64,000 nt of DNA from Pseudoalteromonas luteoviolacea (GTDB taxonomy: Bacteria > Pseudomonadota > Gammaproteobacteria > Enterobacterales > Alteromonadaceae), in assembly GCF_001750165.1 (NCBI RefSeq), contig NZ_CP015411.1, forward strand, positions 1,082,001 through 1,146,000, read 5' to 3'. Below are positions 50,104 to 58,994 of the stretch, piece after piece (position 1 is the stretch's first letter; every line of letters starts with the position of its first letter). The translations under genes and the position numbers were made by a program. Under the pieces are notes generated by a model. It saw only the letters and a list, made by a program, of their open reading frames with translations, did not search any database and was not told where the DNA came from.

Positions 50104-51134
50104 TGTACAGCCTTGCAATTGAATCTCTGCAATATAGTTACGACGGACATGCCGTGATTGACAATCTTGATTTGCAGGTGAAAGAAAATGAAATCGTCTG
50201 TTTATTGGGGGCCAGTGGGTGCGGTAAAACGACGACTCTTAAAGCCATTGCGGGTTTGATCAGGCCTCAGCAAGGTGTAATAACTATCGGCCAGAACAGA
50301 GTGAATGACGGCAAACACTTTGTTGCTCCGCAACATCGCAATGTAGGAATGATGTTTCAGGACTATGCTTTATTTCCGCATCTCACCGTTGCACAAAATG
50401 TGGCATTTGGTTTAGGGAAATTAAGTCGTGAAGAAAAGCAGTCTCGTGTATCAGAAATGCTAGAACTTGTGCATTTAGGTGCCTATGCAGCACGTTTTCC
50501 ACATGAGTTGTCGGGTGGCCAGCAGCAAAGAGTTGCTATCGCAAGAGCATTGGCTTATCGCCCGAGTTTGCTGCTTTTAGATGAACCATTTTCGAATATA
50601 GACGCACAAGTTCGCTTTCAGTTGATCAGCGATATAAGAAGTATTATTAAAGATCAAAAGGTGTCTGCTATCTTCGTTAGTCACTCGAAAGATGAGGCTT
50701 TTGCCTTTTCTGATAGGTTAGCCATCATGCATCAAGGTCAAATAGCTCAGCTAGGGTGCCCTACGGAGTTATTTCATCAGCCTAAGAATCAAGTCGTGGC
50801 TGAATTTTTAGGGCAGGGTATTTACCTTGACGCAACTCATGCTGGAAATGGCGCATTTAGTACTCAGTTTGGACAAGTGAATTCATTAACGCAACAAAGT
50901 GACTCAGAGCATAAAGGCAAAATATTTGTTCGACCAAGCCATATTGAATTGTTCAATACAGACTATGGTGAAATCAAAGTTAATCAAGAGAGATTTGTAG
51001 GTACAGAGTATTTATATGCTATCGAATTACAAGGTCAGCAACTGGAAATAGCTAAGCCTGCGGATAATCCGCTTGATTTGTCTAAACCTATCTCTTTAAA
51101 AATTAAGCCTCATGCGGTAAATTTCTTTTCTTAG
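50103..51134 (+). CDS. fbpC: Iron(III) ABC transporter ATP-binding protein (FbpC)
   Basis: ATPase energising ferric iron import. The 343-aa protein has Walker A GASGCGKTT, Q-loop MMFQDYALFPHLTV, signature LSGGQQQRVAIARAL, Walker B LLLLDEPF and the H-loop VSHSKDEA. A C-terminal TOBE-like domain follows (about 240-343: GKIFVRPSHIELFNTDYG). The DyP-family gene follows 24 bp later with an AAGGA ribosome-binding site, so it probably belongs to the same transcript. Confidence 0.95.
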   Translation: MYSLAIESLQYSYDGHAVIDNLDLQVKENEIVCLLGASGCGKTTTLKAIAGLIRPQQGVITIGQNRVNDGKHFVAPQHRNVGMMFQDYALFPHLTVAQNVAFGLGKLSREEKQSRVSEMLELVHLGAYAARFPHELSGGQQQRVAIARALAYRPSLLLLDEPFSNIDAQVRFQLISDIRSIIKDQKVSAIFVSHSKDEAFAFSDRLAIMHQGQIAQLGCPTELFHQPKNQVVAEFLGQGIYLDATHAGNGAFSTQFGQVNSLTQQSDSEHKGKIFVRPSHIELFNTDYGEIKVNQERFVGTEYLYAIELQGQQLEIAKPADNPLDLSKPISLKIKPHAVNFFS

Positions 51135-51158
51135 CGTGATTAATGATAAGGAAAACGT

Positions 51159-52088
51159 ATGGCCCAACCGCAATCGGGGATTTGTGCAGAAGCAAACCTA
51201 CATGGCTTACATTTATTTTTCAATGTACTTGAAGGACAAGATGAAGCTGTACGAGAAGCGTTGGCACAGGCCGGTCGATTACAAGATGAGCTAAGCGACC
51301 GGTTTTCTGAGTCAATGCTCAGTAGCTTTGTAGCAATTGGCGCTCAGTATTGGCCACATATTTACCCAGAGTTTATACCGCCTGAATTAAAAAGTTTTCC
51401 TCATATCCGCTCCACCGATCACTTAATTCATAGTCAGCCTTTCGATTTATTATATGTTATTCGTTCAGACAGAGAAGATGTAAATCACCTATTTGCACAA
51501 AGTGTGTTACATATGCTTTGTGGCTGTGTTGAATTAGTTGCTCATGTTCGCGGGTTCCGTTTTTTGGATGGGCGGAATTTTAATGGCTTTATTTACGCCA
51601 GTGAGTCACCGCATGGTCGGTTTAAGCGTAAAGTCGCATTGGTAGATAACCCCGAAGGTATGGATCATCAAGGTAGCTATATCCATATTCAAAGAGTGAA
51701 GTTTGATTTGGCTCGGTGGCAGCAGCTTTCAATTGCAGAGCAAGAAGCGTTAATGGGGCGTACCCGGTTAGACAATAAACTGATTGAGCCTAAAGCTGCA
51801 TTTAGTCATGCAAGTCGAGCTGAGTTGAAAGATGCACAGGGGATGGTGTTATTGTTAGATCAAAGCATGCCATTTGGGGATGTATTTGAGCAAGGAAGCA
51901 TTAACCTGAGCTGTGCGGCACACGGCAATGCATTTGAAACCGTGTTAATGAGTCGATTTGGTTTATTGTCTGGCCAAGAATGTTATGACCCGTTACTTGA
52001 TTATTCGGAAGCAGATATGGGGGCGTCTTTTTTTGCACCATCTTTGCAGTTTTTGACAGAGATGGCGCAGATAATGAGAGACGGCTAA
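51159..52088 (+). CDS. DyP-type peroxidase family protein with altered distal heme pocket
   Basis: Related to cytoplasmic DyP/YfeX heme proteins, 309 aa, no signal peptide. By alignment from memory with YfeX and Shewanella TyrA, the proximal heme-ligand His is retained (His217 in AFSHASRAELKD). The distal GFVDGTENP motif reads GFIYASESP, so the catalytic Asp is Tyr146 and the following Gly is Ala147. The distal Arg of the RQSMPYG block is Asp234 (LDQSMPFG). Spacing from His217 (17 residues to Asp234, 71 from Tyr146) agrees with YfeX. It may bind heme but peroxidase activity is doubtful. Its place behind fbpABC suggests an iron-linked role, as with EfeB in EfeUOB; this is inference. Confidence 0.85.
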   Translation: MAQPQSGICAEANLHGLHLFFNVLEGQDEAVREALAQAGRLQDELSDRFSESMLSSFVAIGAQYWPHIYPEFIPPELKSFPHIRSTDHLIHSQPFDLLYVIRSDREDVNHLFAQSVLHMLCGCVELVAHVRGFRFLDGRNFNGFIYASESPHGRFKRKVALVDNPEGMDHQGSYIHIQRVKFDLARWQQLSIAEQEALMGRTRLDNKLIEPKAAFSHASRAELKDAQGMVLLLDQSMPFGDVFEQGSINLSCAAHGNAFETVLMSRFGLLSGQECYDPLLDYSEADMGASFFAPSLQFLTEMAQIMRDG

Positions 52089-52090
52089 GT

Positions 52091-52558
52091 TTATACGTTA
52101 TCAAATAACGTTTTTACTTTATCTAAAGTCGCGTCAATCTCAGATATTTTCGCTGGTGCAATAAAAATTGTATCATCTCCAGCGATTGTACCTAGCACAC
52201 CATCAGCACTACCTAGTGAGTCAAGTAATCGCGCTATTAGTTGTGCTGCACCTGGGCTTGTTCTGATGATGATCATCATTTCATTGTGCATGATATCAAT
52301 AACTAGCTGTCTCAGAGGGCTCTTGGCAGTTGGTACACCCATTTCAGCAGGTAGGCAATAAACCATTTCTTGTTTGGCATTTCTGGTTCGCACTGCGCCA
52401 AACTTACTTAACATACGTGATACTTTACTTTGGCTAATATTATCAAAGCCTTGATCTTTAAGCGCATCAACTATTTCGCCCTGAGAACCAAAGTTTTCTT
52501 CTCTTAAAAGTGCTTTAAAAGCTTTAACTAAGGCTTCTTGTTTGTCTTGCGCTTGCAT
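52091..52558 (-). CDS. argR: Arginine repressor ArgR
   Basis: Hexameric arginine-responsive repressor and recombination factor. The 155-aa protein has an N-terminal winged helix (about 1-70: FGSQGEIVDALKDQGF, NISQSKVSRMLSKFGAVRTRN). The C-terminal arginine-binding/oligomerisation domain has TSPGAAQLIARLLDSLG and GTIAGDDTIFI, nearly identical to E. coli. Several in-frame starts exist. I chose the ATG at 52558, since GAAGAG lies six bases before it, whereas an ATG two codons upstream directly abuts that sequence. It is divergent from mdh, a conserved pair. Confidence 0.95.
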   Translation of the reverse strand: MQAQDKQEALVKAFKALLREENFGSQGEIVDALKDQGFDNISQSKVSRMLSKFGAVRTRNAKQEMVYCLPAEMGVPTAKSPLRQLVIDIMHNEMMIIIRTSPGAAQLIARLLDSLGSADGVLGTIAGDDTIFIAPAKISEIDATLDKVKTLFDNV

Positions 52559-52799
52559 ATACATCTCTTCTATTAATTTTGATTGTCCGATTCTACACAA
52601 ATCCTAACCGTTACCCAAATTTTCACGATGGAGTAATTTTCAAGGTGTATCGTAAAGACAAATTGCAAAAAGTTGTCTCTTGTTTACAACTATAGTCGAA
52701 AAAATCTTGAAAATAACGCGGATAAATTTGTCTTTACCCTCGCTTTTCATTATCTTTACAGCACACAAAATTCCTACCTTCAATATATGGAGAATTATA

Positions 52800-53735
52800 A
52801 TGAAAGTTGCTGTATTAGGTGCCGCTGGTGGTATCGGTCAAGCATTGTCACTTCTGCTTAAAAACGGTTTGCCTGCAGGCTCTGAGCTAGCACTATACGA
52901 TGTTGCACCAGTTGTTCCAGGTGTTGCTGTTGATCTTTCTCACATCCCAACTGCTGTGTCAGTTGCAGGTTACGGAAAAGATGACTTAGATCCTGCACTT
53001 GCAGGCGCAGACATCGTTTTGATCCCAGCTGGTATGCCACGTAAGCCTGGTATGGACCGTGCGGATCTGTTCAATGTGAACGCGAGTATCGTTAGAACTC
53101 TAGCTGAAGGTATCGTTAAAAACTGCCCTAAGGCGTTTGTTGGTATCATCACAAACCCAGTAAACGGCACTGTTCCGATTGTACGTGAAGTATTCAAAAA
53201 AGCAGGTACTTACGATGCTGCTCGCGTTTTCGGTGTAACAACACTAGATGTTATCCGTGCTGAAACATTCATTGCAGAGCTTAAAGGCCTAGACGTGTCA
53301 GAAGTAAAAGTACCTGTTATCGGTGGTCACTCTGGTACAACAATTCTACCTCTTCTTTCTCAAGTTGAAGGTGTAGAGTTCTCTGATGAGGAAGTTGCTT
53401 CTCTTACTACGCGTATCCAAAACGCAGGTACTGAAGTTGTTGAAGCAAAAGCAGGTGGTGGTTCTGCAACACTTTCAATGGGTGCAGCTGCAGCACGTTT
53501 CTGCTTCTCACTTGTTAAAGGTCTTCAAGGCGAAGAAAACGTATTTGAGTACGCGTACGTTGAAGGTAACACAGGCGATGCAGAATTCTTTGCACAGCCT
53601 ATCCGTCTTGGTAAAAATGGCGTTGAAGAGCTATTACCATACGGCGAGCTAAGCGCTTTTGAGCAAAAAGCAAAAGACGACATGTTAGCGACGCTTGAAA
53701 AAGACATTAAAGAAGGTGTTGATTTCATGGCTTAA
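52800..53735 (+). CDS. mdh: Malate dehydrogenase (Mdh)
   Basis: NAD-dependent malate/oxaloacetate interconversion in the TCA cycle. The 311-aa protein has the Rossmann start MKVAVLGAAGGIGQAL, substrate Arg residues in PAGMPRKPGMDRADLF, and NPVNGTVPIV. VFGVTTLDVIRAETF with the catalytic His in VIGGHSGTTILPL follows. Strong codon bias indicates high expression. The ATG at 52800 follows TGGAGAATTATA; the open frame upstream of it is not supported. An imperfect dyad AGACAA-N11-TTGTCT lies at 52656-52678 in the argR-mdh interval, function unknown. Confidence 0.98.
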   Translation: MKVAVLGAAGGIGQALSLLLKNGLPAGSELALYDVAPVVPGVAVDLSHIPTAVSVAGYGKDDLDPALAGADIVLIPAGMPRKPGMDRADLFNVNASIVRTLAEGIVKNCPKAFVGIITNPVNGTVPIVREVFKKAGTYDAARVFGVTTLDVIRAETFIAELKGLDVSEVKVPVIGGHSGTTILPLLSQVEGVEFSDEEVASLTTRIQNAGTEVVEAKAGGGSATLSMGAAAARFCFSLVKGLQGEENVFEYAYVEGNTGDAEFFAQPIRLGKNGVEELLPYGELSAFEQKAKDDMLATLEKDIKEGVDFMA

Positions 53736-53753
53736 TGCCTAGAAATAACCCTG

Positions 53754-53782
53754 AAAAAAGCTGCTTTTAAAGCAGCTTTTTT
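53754..53782 (+). terminator. mdh terminator
   Basis: The stem AAAAAAGCTGCTTT pairs with AAAGCAGCTTTTTT across a short loop, followed by TT-rich sequence. It lies 20 bp after the mdh stop. Confidence 0.9.
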
Positions 53783-53811
53783 ATTTGACCTGACTTGTTA
53801 AATAAGTCATT

Positions 53812-53839
53812 AAAAAACCGGCAGTTTGCCGGTTTTTTT
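53812..53839. terminator. Second, bidirectional terminator (serA side)
   Basis: A stem of ACCGGCA-type arms (CCGGCA / TGCCGG) extended by A/T runs on both sides, with a GTT loop. It lies 20 bp beyond the serA stop on the minus strand and forms a back-to-back pair with the mdh terminator. Confidence 0.9.
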
Positions 53840-53859
53840 GTAAATTCTTGTATTAAACA

Positions 53860-55089
53860 TTAATGTAAAATACGTGCTCTGATCGTACCCTCAACAGCGC
53901 TTAGTTCTTTCAACGCAACTTCTGAGTGGTCACTATCAACATCAATCACGACATAACCAATACAATCGTCTGTTTGCAGGTATTGAGCAGCGATATTAAT
54001 GCCATGTTGAGCAAACGCTTGGTTAATCTGCGTGAGTACACCAGGTCTATTTTCGTGCACATGCAATAAGCGACTGCGGTTAGAGAGTTCAGGCAGTGAT
54101 ACTTCAGGAAAGTTGACCGCTGTGACGGTTGAGCCATTATCTGAGTATTTAGTTAATTTACCCGCCACTTCAATACCGATATTTTCTTGCGCTTCTTGGG
54201 TTGAACCACCTACATGCGGTGTCAAAATGACGTTGTCGAACTCTCTGAGTGGAGAAACAAACTCTTCGTCATTTGACTTAGGCTCAACTGGGAATACATC
54301 GATGGCAGCGCCAGCGAGCTTTTCATGTTGTAGCGCTTCAGCCAGTGCATCAATATCCACAACGGTACCTCGTGATGCATTGATCAGTATTGCGCCTTGT
54401 TTCATGACTTCAATTTCAGCCATGCCAATTAAGTTTTTGGTCTGTGGTGTTTCTGGTACATGCAAACTGATCACATCTGCGCGCTGCAGTAGTTGTGTGA
54501 GGTTTTGTACTTGCTGCGCGTTACCGAGAGTGAGCTTGTCCTCGATGTCATAAAACTCGACTTTCATGCCAATATTCTCTGCCATGATGCCAAGTTGCGT
54601 ACCTATGTGGCCATATCCAATGATACCGAGTGTTTTGCCACGCGCTTCGAAAGAGCCGATTGCTGATTTAAACCACTGGCCTCGATGTGCCATAGCATTG
54701 CGTTTTGGAATACCGCGAAACAGCAGTAAGATCTCGCCAAGTACTAACTCTGCGACTGAACGTGTATTAGAAAACGGTGCGTTAAAGACGGCAATACCAC
54801 GGCGTTTAGCTGCATCTAAATCGACTTGGTTAGTACCAATACAAAAACAGCCGACAGCAACGAGCTTCTCTGCCGCGTTTAGTACATTTTCAGATAGGTG
54901 AGTACGTGAGCGTATACCAACAAAATGCACATGTTTGATACGCTCGATTAATTCACTTTCAGGTAGCGATGTCTTGAGGTACTCGATATTACTGTAACCA
55001 TTGCGCTTTAATGTTTCGACAGCACTTTGGTGCACACCTTCTAACAATAATATTTTAATTTTATCTTTAGACAAAGATACCTTACTCAT
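53860..55089 (-). CDS. serA: D-3-phosphoglycerate dehydrogenase SerA
   Basis: First step of serine biosynthesis, NAD-dependent. The 409-aa E. coli-type enzyme has a substrate domain (FVGIRSRTHLSE), an NAD-binding fold GKTLGIIGYGHIGTQLGIMA, INASRGTVVDIDAL, the catalytic His region NVILTPHVGGSTQEAQ, and a C-terminal ACT regulatory domain (about 335-409: LLHVHENRPGVLTQINQAFAQ) that binds serine for feedback inhibition. It lies 12 bp downstream of rpiA on the same strand, so the two may be co-transcribed; in E. coli rpiA is adjacent but divergent. Confidence 0.97.
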   Translation of the reverse strand: MSKVSLSKDKIKILLLEGVHQSAVETLKRNGYSNIEYLKTSLPESELIERIKHVHFVGIRSRTHLSENVLNAAEKLVAVGCFCIGTNQVDLDAAKRRGIAVFNAPFSNTRSVAELVLGEILLLFRGIPKRNAMAHRGQWFKSAIGSFEARGKTLGIIGYGHIGTQLGIMAENIGMKVEFYDIEDKLTLGNAQQVQNLTQLLQRADVISLHVPETPQTKNLIGMAEIEVMKQGAILINASRGTVVDIDALAEALQHEKLAGAAIDVFPVEPKSNDEEFVSPLREFDNVILTPHVGGSTQEAQENIGIEVAGKLTKYSDNGSTVTAVNFPEVSLPELSNRSRLLHVHENRPGVLTQINQAFAQHGINIAAQYLQTDDCIGYVVIDVDSDHSEVALKELSAVEGTIRARILH

Positions 55090-55101
55090 GACTCATTCCT
55101 A

Positions 55102-55755
55102 TTACCTAGTTTGTGGACCTTGTGGTGTCCCTGTAATTACAGTGTTTGCACCTCGGTGAGCAAAAAGCCCATTAGTGACAACACCGACGATTTGGTTGAT
55201 CTGCTCTTCTAATGCTTTCGGATCTGTAATATTTAATCCATGCACGTCTAAAATGACGTTGCCGTTATCTGTAGTGACCCCATGACGGTAAACTGGGTCT
55301 CCACCTAGTTTTAGCAATTCTCTTGCAACATAGCTGCGTGCCATTGGAATAACTTCTACTGGCAGCGGAAAGTTACCCAACGTGCTAACATGCTTGCTCT
55401 GGTCAACAATACATACGAACTTTTTTGCAACCGCAGCAACGATTTTTTCGCGTGTAAGTGCAGCGCCACCGCCTTTTATCATGTGGCCATGTTCGTTGAT
55501 TTCATCAGCACCATCTACATACACATCTAGCTGTGTAACATCATTCAGTTCAAAAACTTCAATACCGAGTGCTTTCAGTTTTTCAGTTGATGCTTCTGAG
55601 CTAGAGACCGCGCCTTTAATGTCATCTTTAACACTGCCCAAAGCATCAATAAAGTGATTCACAGTAGAACCTGTGCCCACACCGACAATGGTATTTTCTT
55701 CTACATGCTCTAGTGCTGCCCAAGCAGCCGCTTTTTTCATTTCATCTTGTGTCAT
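55102..55755 (-). CDS. rpiA: Ribose-5-phosphate isomerase A (RpiA)
   Basis: Interconverts ribose 5-phosphate and ribulose 5-phosphate in the pentose phosphate pathway. The 217-aa protein has VGVGTGSTVNHFIDAL, SSEASTEKLKALGI, the catalytic acid motif VDGADEINEHGHMIKGGGAALTREKIV and TDNGNVILDV, with the length of E. coli RpiA (219 aa). It is part of the fau-rpiA-serA neighbourhood. Confidence 0.97.
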   Translation of the reverse strand: MTQDEMKKAAAWAALEHVEENTIVGVGTGSTVNHFIDALGSVKDDIKGAVSSSEASTEKLKALGIEVFELNDVTQLDVYVDGADEINEHGHMIKGGGAALTREKIVAAVAKKFVCIVDQSKHVSTLGNFPLPVEVIPMARSYVARELLKLGGDPVYRHGVTTDNGNVILDVHGLNITDPKALEEQINQIVGVVTNGLFAHRGANTVITGTPQGPQTR

Positions 55756-55864
55756 AACGTAATCACTTTGTTGTCTTTAAGTTGGTTGAGATTATACGCT
55801 TAAACACTCGAATTGTATGACAAATAATTACTCTCTTAAGCGTGAATTTTAGGAACCAATAAAT

Positions 55865-56485
55865 TTAGCGCCACTGGTAATATTGGCTAGGCGTCAATAT
55901 TGCGGGTAAAGGTACATCCCATGCTTCAATCGGAAGTTGACTGACCTTCTGGCAGTCATGTGCTAATCCGATTAACCTAGGCTTGCTCCACCCTTGATTA
56001 TAATAATTGGCAAGTGTTCGGTCGTAATAACCGCCACCCATACCTAACCTATTACCCTGTTCGTCAAATGCGACTAATGGCATTAACAAATAATCCAACT
56101 GCTCTATTGGGCAAATTTCATTACAATTCAATTTAGGTTCTAAGATAGCATAGCGGTTTTGGCTCATGGTTGAGTTTTTTTCATATCTTTGGAATAGCAA
56201 AGTAGTGCCGCTAAAGGGATGGATTACAGGCAGGTAAACGTCCACCATACTATCCCAAAGTGTTTGAATTAAAAGGGTTGTTCTAAGTTCTCCATCATTG
56301 GGTAAGTAGACCCCAATACGGGTGCTTTTTTGGGGTTTTATATGTTGAATAAAATTAATATTTAAATCATATTCAGCTTTAGTTTGAAAATTTTCATCCA
56401 AAGAATTTCTTTTTTTTCGTACGGATATACGAATATTTTTTCTAACTTGCGCTTTTTCTATGTCGCAACTTGAATTTTCTTTCAT
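55865..56485 (-). CDS. fau: 5-formyltetrahydrofolate cyclo-ligase (Fau/YgfA)
   Basis: ATP-dependent conversion of 5-formyl-THF to 5,10-methenyl-THF. The 206-aa protein has an N-terminal basic start typical of the family (VRKNIRISVRKKRNSL), YLPNDGELRTT, and the ATP/Mg signature LLMPLVAFDEQGNRLGMGGGYYDRTL, then RLIGLAHDCQKV. It overlaps the upstream gene's stop by 1 bp. In E. coli the 6S RNA gene precedes ygfA; here a different protein gene does. Confidence 0.92.
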   Translation of the reverse strand: MKENSSCDIEKAQVRKNIRISVRKKRNSLDENFQTKAEYDLNINFIQHIKPQKSTRIGVYLPNDGELRTTLLIQTLWDSMVDVYLPVIHPFSGTTLLFQRYEKNSTMSQNRYAILEPKLNCNEICPIEQLDYLLMPLVAFDEQGNRLGMGGGYYDRTLANYYNQGWSKPRLIGLAHDCQKVSQLPIEAWDVPLPAILTPSQYYQWR

Positions 56486-57027
56486 TAGAGCTGTACCATT
56501 TCAGGGAAAGCTAAGCTGAAGCCCAATATAATGAGTAAGATAAATAAAATGGTAAGCAGTGTATAAAGTAGCTTTTTGGACTTTGGTTTAGGCTCGGTAT
56601 CTAAGTCAAGTTCATCAAAGAGCTCATCACTTTGCCATTGGTTGTCTTCTTTTTCTTCACCACTTTTGTTTTGTCCATCTACTCGTTGCTCAAGCTCTTC
56701 TAGCTTTTCTTCAATTCTAATTAGGCTACTGGTGATATAATCAAGGGCTTCAAATACTCGTTCGTTTGCTGCATTATTGGCGGCAGGTGAGCTTGGCATA
56801 TCGCTTTGCTGAGGCTGTACTTTGCTTTGAAATCCATAAATGGCTAGTAGCTTAGCCTGCTTTAAGCACTTATTTTTATCAGTTGCACCAAATAGCGGTT
56901 TCCCCTGTGTAAATGCAACAACTTTTTTCTTTGATACGCCTAACTTTGTGGCTAAGCTTTCCATCGCATTTTGGCTGTCTGTATCAGCATTAAATCCGAC
57001 AAAAACAACTCTAAATTGGTCACTCAT
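56485..57027 (-). CDS. Tail-anchored hypothetical protein with coiled coil
   Basis: Function unknown, 180 aa from the ATG at 57027 (four codons more are open to 57039). Residues 1-70 form a small basic-rich domain (FRVVFVGFNADTDSQ, VVAFTQGKPLFGATDKNKCLKQAKLLAIYGF) that I do not recognise. Then come a predicted coiled coil (ALDYITSSLIRIEEKLEELEQRV), an acidic linker (ELFDELDLDTEP), and a single C-terminal transmembrane helix (LLYTLLTILFILLIILGFSLAF). It overlaps the fau start, so the two are probably coupled. Confidence 0.8.
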   Translation of the reverse strand: MSDQFRVVFVGFNADTDSQNAMESLATKLGVSKKKVVAFTQGKPLFGATDKNKCLKQAKLLAIYGFQSKVQPQQSDMPSSPAANNAANERVFEALDYITSSLIRIEEKLEELEQRVDGQNKSGEEKEDNQWQSDELFDELDLDTEPKPKSKKLLYTLLTILFILLIILGFSLAFPEMVQL

Positions 57028-57187
57028 AGATGATCTCATTTTTTTCTAATAGGAAGAGTATACCCAAAAAGCCATCGGAAGCATTGAATAAATCTACGAG
57101 AGTGGCTTATTGCAATTGACCAGAATTGGCTTTGTGCTACTTGTGGGTAACGGATGGAATAAATGAGGTGATACACAGAGAAATTGG

Positions 57188-57216
57188 AATAAAAAGTGGA
57201 GGGGAGTCCTCCACTT
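57188..57216 (-). terminator. Terminator of the S10 peptidase gene
   Basis: On the minus strand the 9-bp stem AAGTGGAGG / CCTCCACTT with a 5-nt loop is followed by TTTATTCC. It lies 9 bp after the stop at 57225. Confidence 0.85.
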
Positions 57217-57224
57217 CGAAAGGG

Positions 57225-58748
57225 TTAATATTTAGCAGCTTGACCAGATTTAGGCAAAGCTTGCAAAATAAACTCTCTTAAGTCTTCGTTTGAGAGTCTC
57301 AGGTCTTCATAGCGCAGATACATCATATGACCGGAGCGATAACCTTTAAAACTCAGCCTATCTTTCATTTTACCGCTTGGATCTAAGTGCCATAAATTGT
57401 ACTTACCATCGAAATAGTTAGTTGCGCCGTCGTAATACCCTGACTGAACCATCACATGTAAATAAGGGTTTTGCGCCATCGCTAAACGTAAACGTTCACC
57501 AACATTATTCTTTGTTCTGTCCCATGGGTGGACAGAGCCAAACATATTGTATTTTATATCTGTTTTGTAATTGAGTTCTTGGCGGAAATAGTGATTGATA
57601 GCTGGTGTAAATGAATGCAACCAAGAAGTGAGTTCTGGCCAGTAATCAGGGATGTCACCTGCAGCACGTTTATCGATACCCAAATACCTTGAGTCAAGTC
57701 TGCCGATGGTTAACTCTCTATCACGAAGCAGTTCTTTCCAAAATGCTGCAGCTGGGATATCTAAGTTATTTTGTGCGACAAACAGCTCAGATAAACCAGA
57801 ATACTTGGCAACTTGAGCGGTAACGTCTTGTTTTTCTTTATCACTGATCATCGCGCCTTTAGCAAGCGCAGGGAGATAGGTATTAAGTGTATAAGCTTCT
57901 ACCTCTTCTAACAATTCAAGTAAGTCTTTATTTTGAAGTTGGTTATCTAATGCCTTGTGGTACCATGCTGTTGCCGCAAAATAAGGTAAGCGATTAGCCG
58001 CTTTAACAGGACCATCACGTTTGATCCCAATATCTGTAGGAGAAACCAAAATCACACCGTTCAAATACATCCATTGCTGATTTTGTAATTCATGAGCAAG
58101 CCCTGCAACACGAGTTGTACCGTAGCTTTCACCAATTAAAAACTTGGGAGAGAGTGCTCTATCGTGGCGATTAATAAATGTATTGAGCCACGCTGCTAGG
58201 TATTTTACGTCAGCATTGACGCCAAAAAACTGCTTTTGTTGGAATTCTTTGCTAGGCATTTTGCCTTGTTTGTCTGGCAATACTCGTGAATAACCAGTAT
58301 TAACGGGGTTTACAAAAACAATATCGGTTGTGTCTAGAACAGAGTAAGGGTTATCTTTTAGACCATACGGTTGCATCGGGTAGCCTTCATCGTCTATTTT
58401 GAGCACTCGCGGTCCTGTATAAGCAATGTGCATCCAAACTGACGCGGAACCGGGTCCACCATTGAATGAAATAAGCAGCGGTCGCTTTGCTATGTCCTTT
58501 ACTTTATCTTTTTTGTAGTAGGTATAATGCAAAGAAGCAATTGGGTGGCCTTCGTTATCCCACAATGGCTGTGTGCCCGTTGATACGGAGTAGTTTAGCT
58601 TTGAGCCATTGATGGTTGTTTTATGTTTTGTTGTGACCTGATGATCTATGTCAAAGCTTAATTGGCCGTGTGGATTACTATTGGCACTGCTGAGCGCACT
58701 GATACACAGTAATACTAGACCTGATATAATTTTAGGTACAGCTGTCAT
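57225..58748 (-). CDS. Exported serine carboxypeptidase, peptidase family S10
   Basis: Secreted or periplasmic carboxypeptidase. The 507-aa product from the ATG at 58748 (GAGGA upstream) has a signal peptide (VLLCISALSSANSNP). S10 catalytic elements are all present: oxyanion motif FNGGPGSASVWMH, nucleophile GESYGTTRVAGLA, acid Asp in QSGYYDGATNYFDG and His in YRSGHMMYL. The frame is open 27 codons upstream without a signal peptide, so I prefer the shorter start. It is a stand-alone gene, probably degrading peptides released in the marine environment. Confidence 0.92.
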   Translation of the reverse strand: MTAVPKIISGLVLLCISALSSANSNPHGQLSFDIDHQVTTKHKTTINGSKLNYSVSTGTQPLWDNEGHPIASLHYTYYKKDKVKDIAKRPLLISFNGGPGSASVWMHIAYTGPRVLKIDDEGYPMQPYGLKDNPYSVLDTTDIVFVNPVNTGYSRVLPDKQGKMPSKEFQQKQFFGVNADVKYLAAWLNTFINRHDRALSPKFLIGESYGTTRVAGLAHELQNQQWMYLNGVILVSPTDIGIKRDGPVKAANRLPYFAATAWYHKALDNQLQNKDLLELLEEVEAYTLNTYLPALAKGAMISDKEKQDVTAQVAKYSGLSELFVAQNNLDIPAAAFWKELLRDRELTIGRLDSRYLGIDKRAAGDIPDYWPELTSWLHSFTPAINHYFRQELNYKTDIKYNMFGSVHPWDRTKNNVGERLRLAMAQNPYLHVMVQSGYYDGATNYFDGKYNLWHLDPSGKMKDRLSFKGYRSGHMMYLRYEDLRLSNEDLREFILQALPKSGQAAKY

Positions 58749-58994
58749 GGGGTTCCTCGGTATTCTCTTCCAGCTTACATTTAAAGCTTTTTTAATGCTG
58801 AATTCAAAGTCAATGAGACTAAACAGCAATAATTGCAGCCCATTACAATTTGTTTACCATTTAGGGGCGATGCAGGTTTTTTTTGTCACAAAAATCGCGT
58901 ATATTTCACCCTTATGTCTGTAGTATTAAAGTATTTAGCTCTGTTAAATTCTTGTTTAGCTACGCTCTCACTGTAGTCATTAGAGAAAGTTTCT

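Noticed and set aside
57040..57224. Possible 6S RNA upstream of the fau gene pair
   Set aside because: The interval is only 185 bp, contains the S10 gene's terminator, and shows no long 6S-like hairpin.
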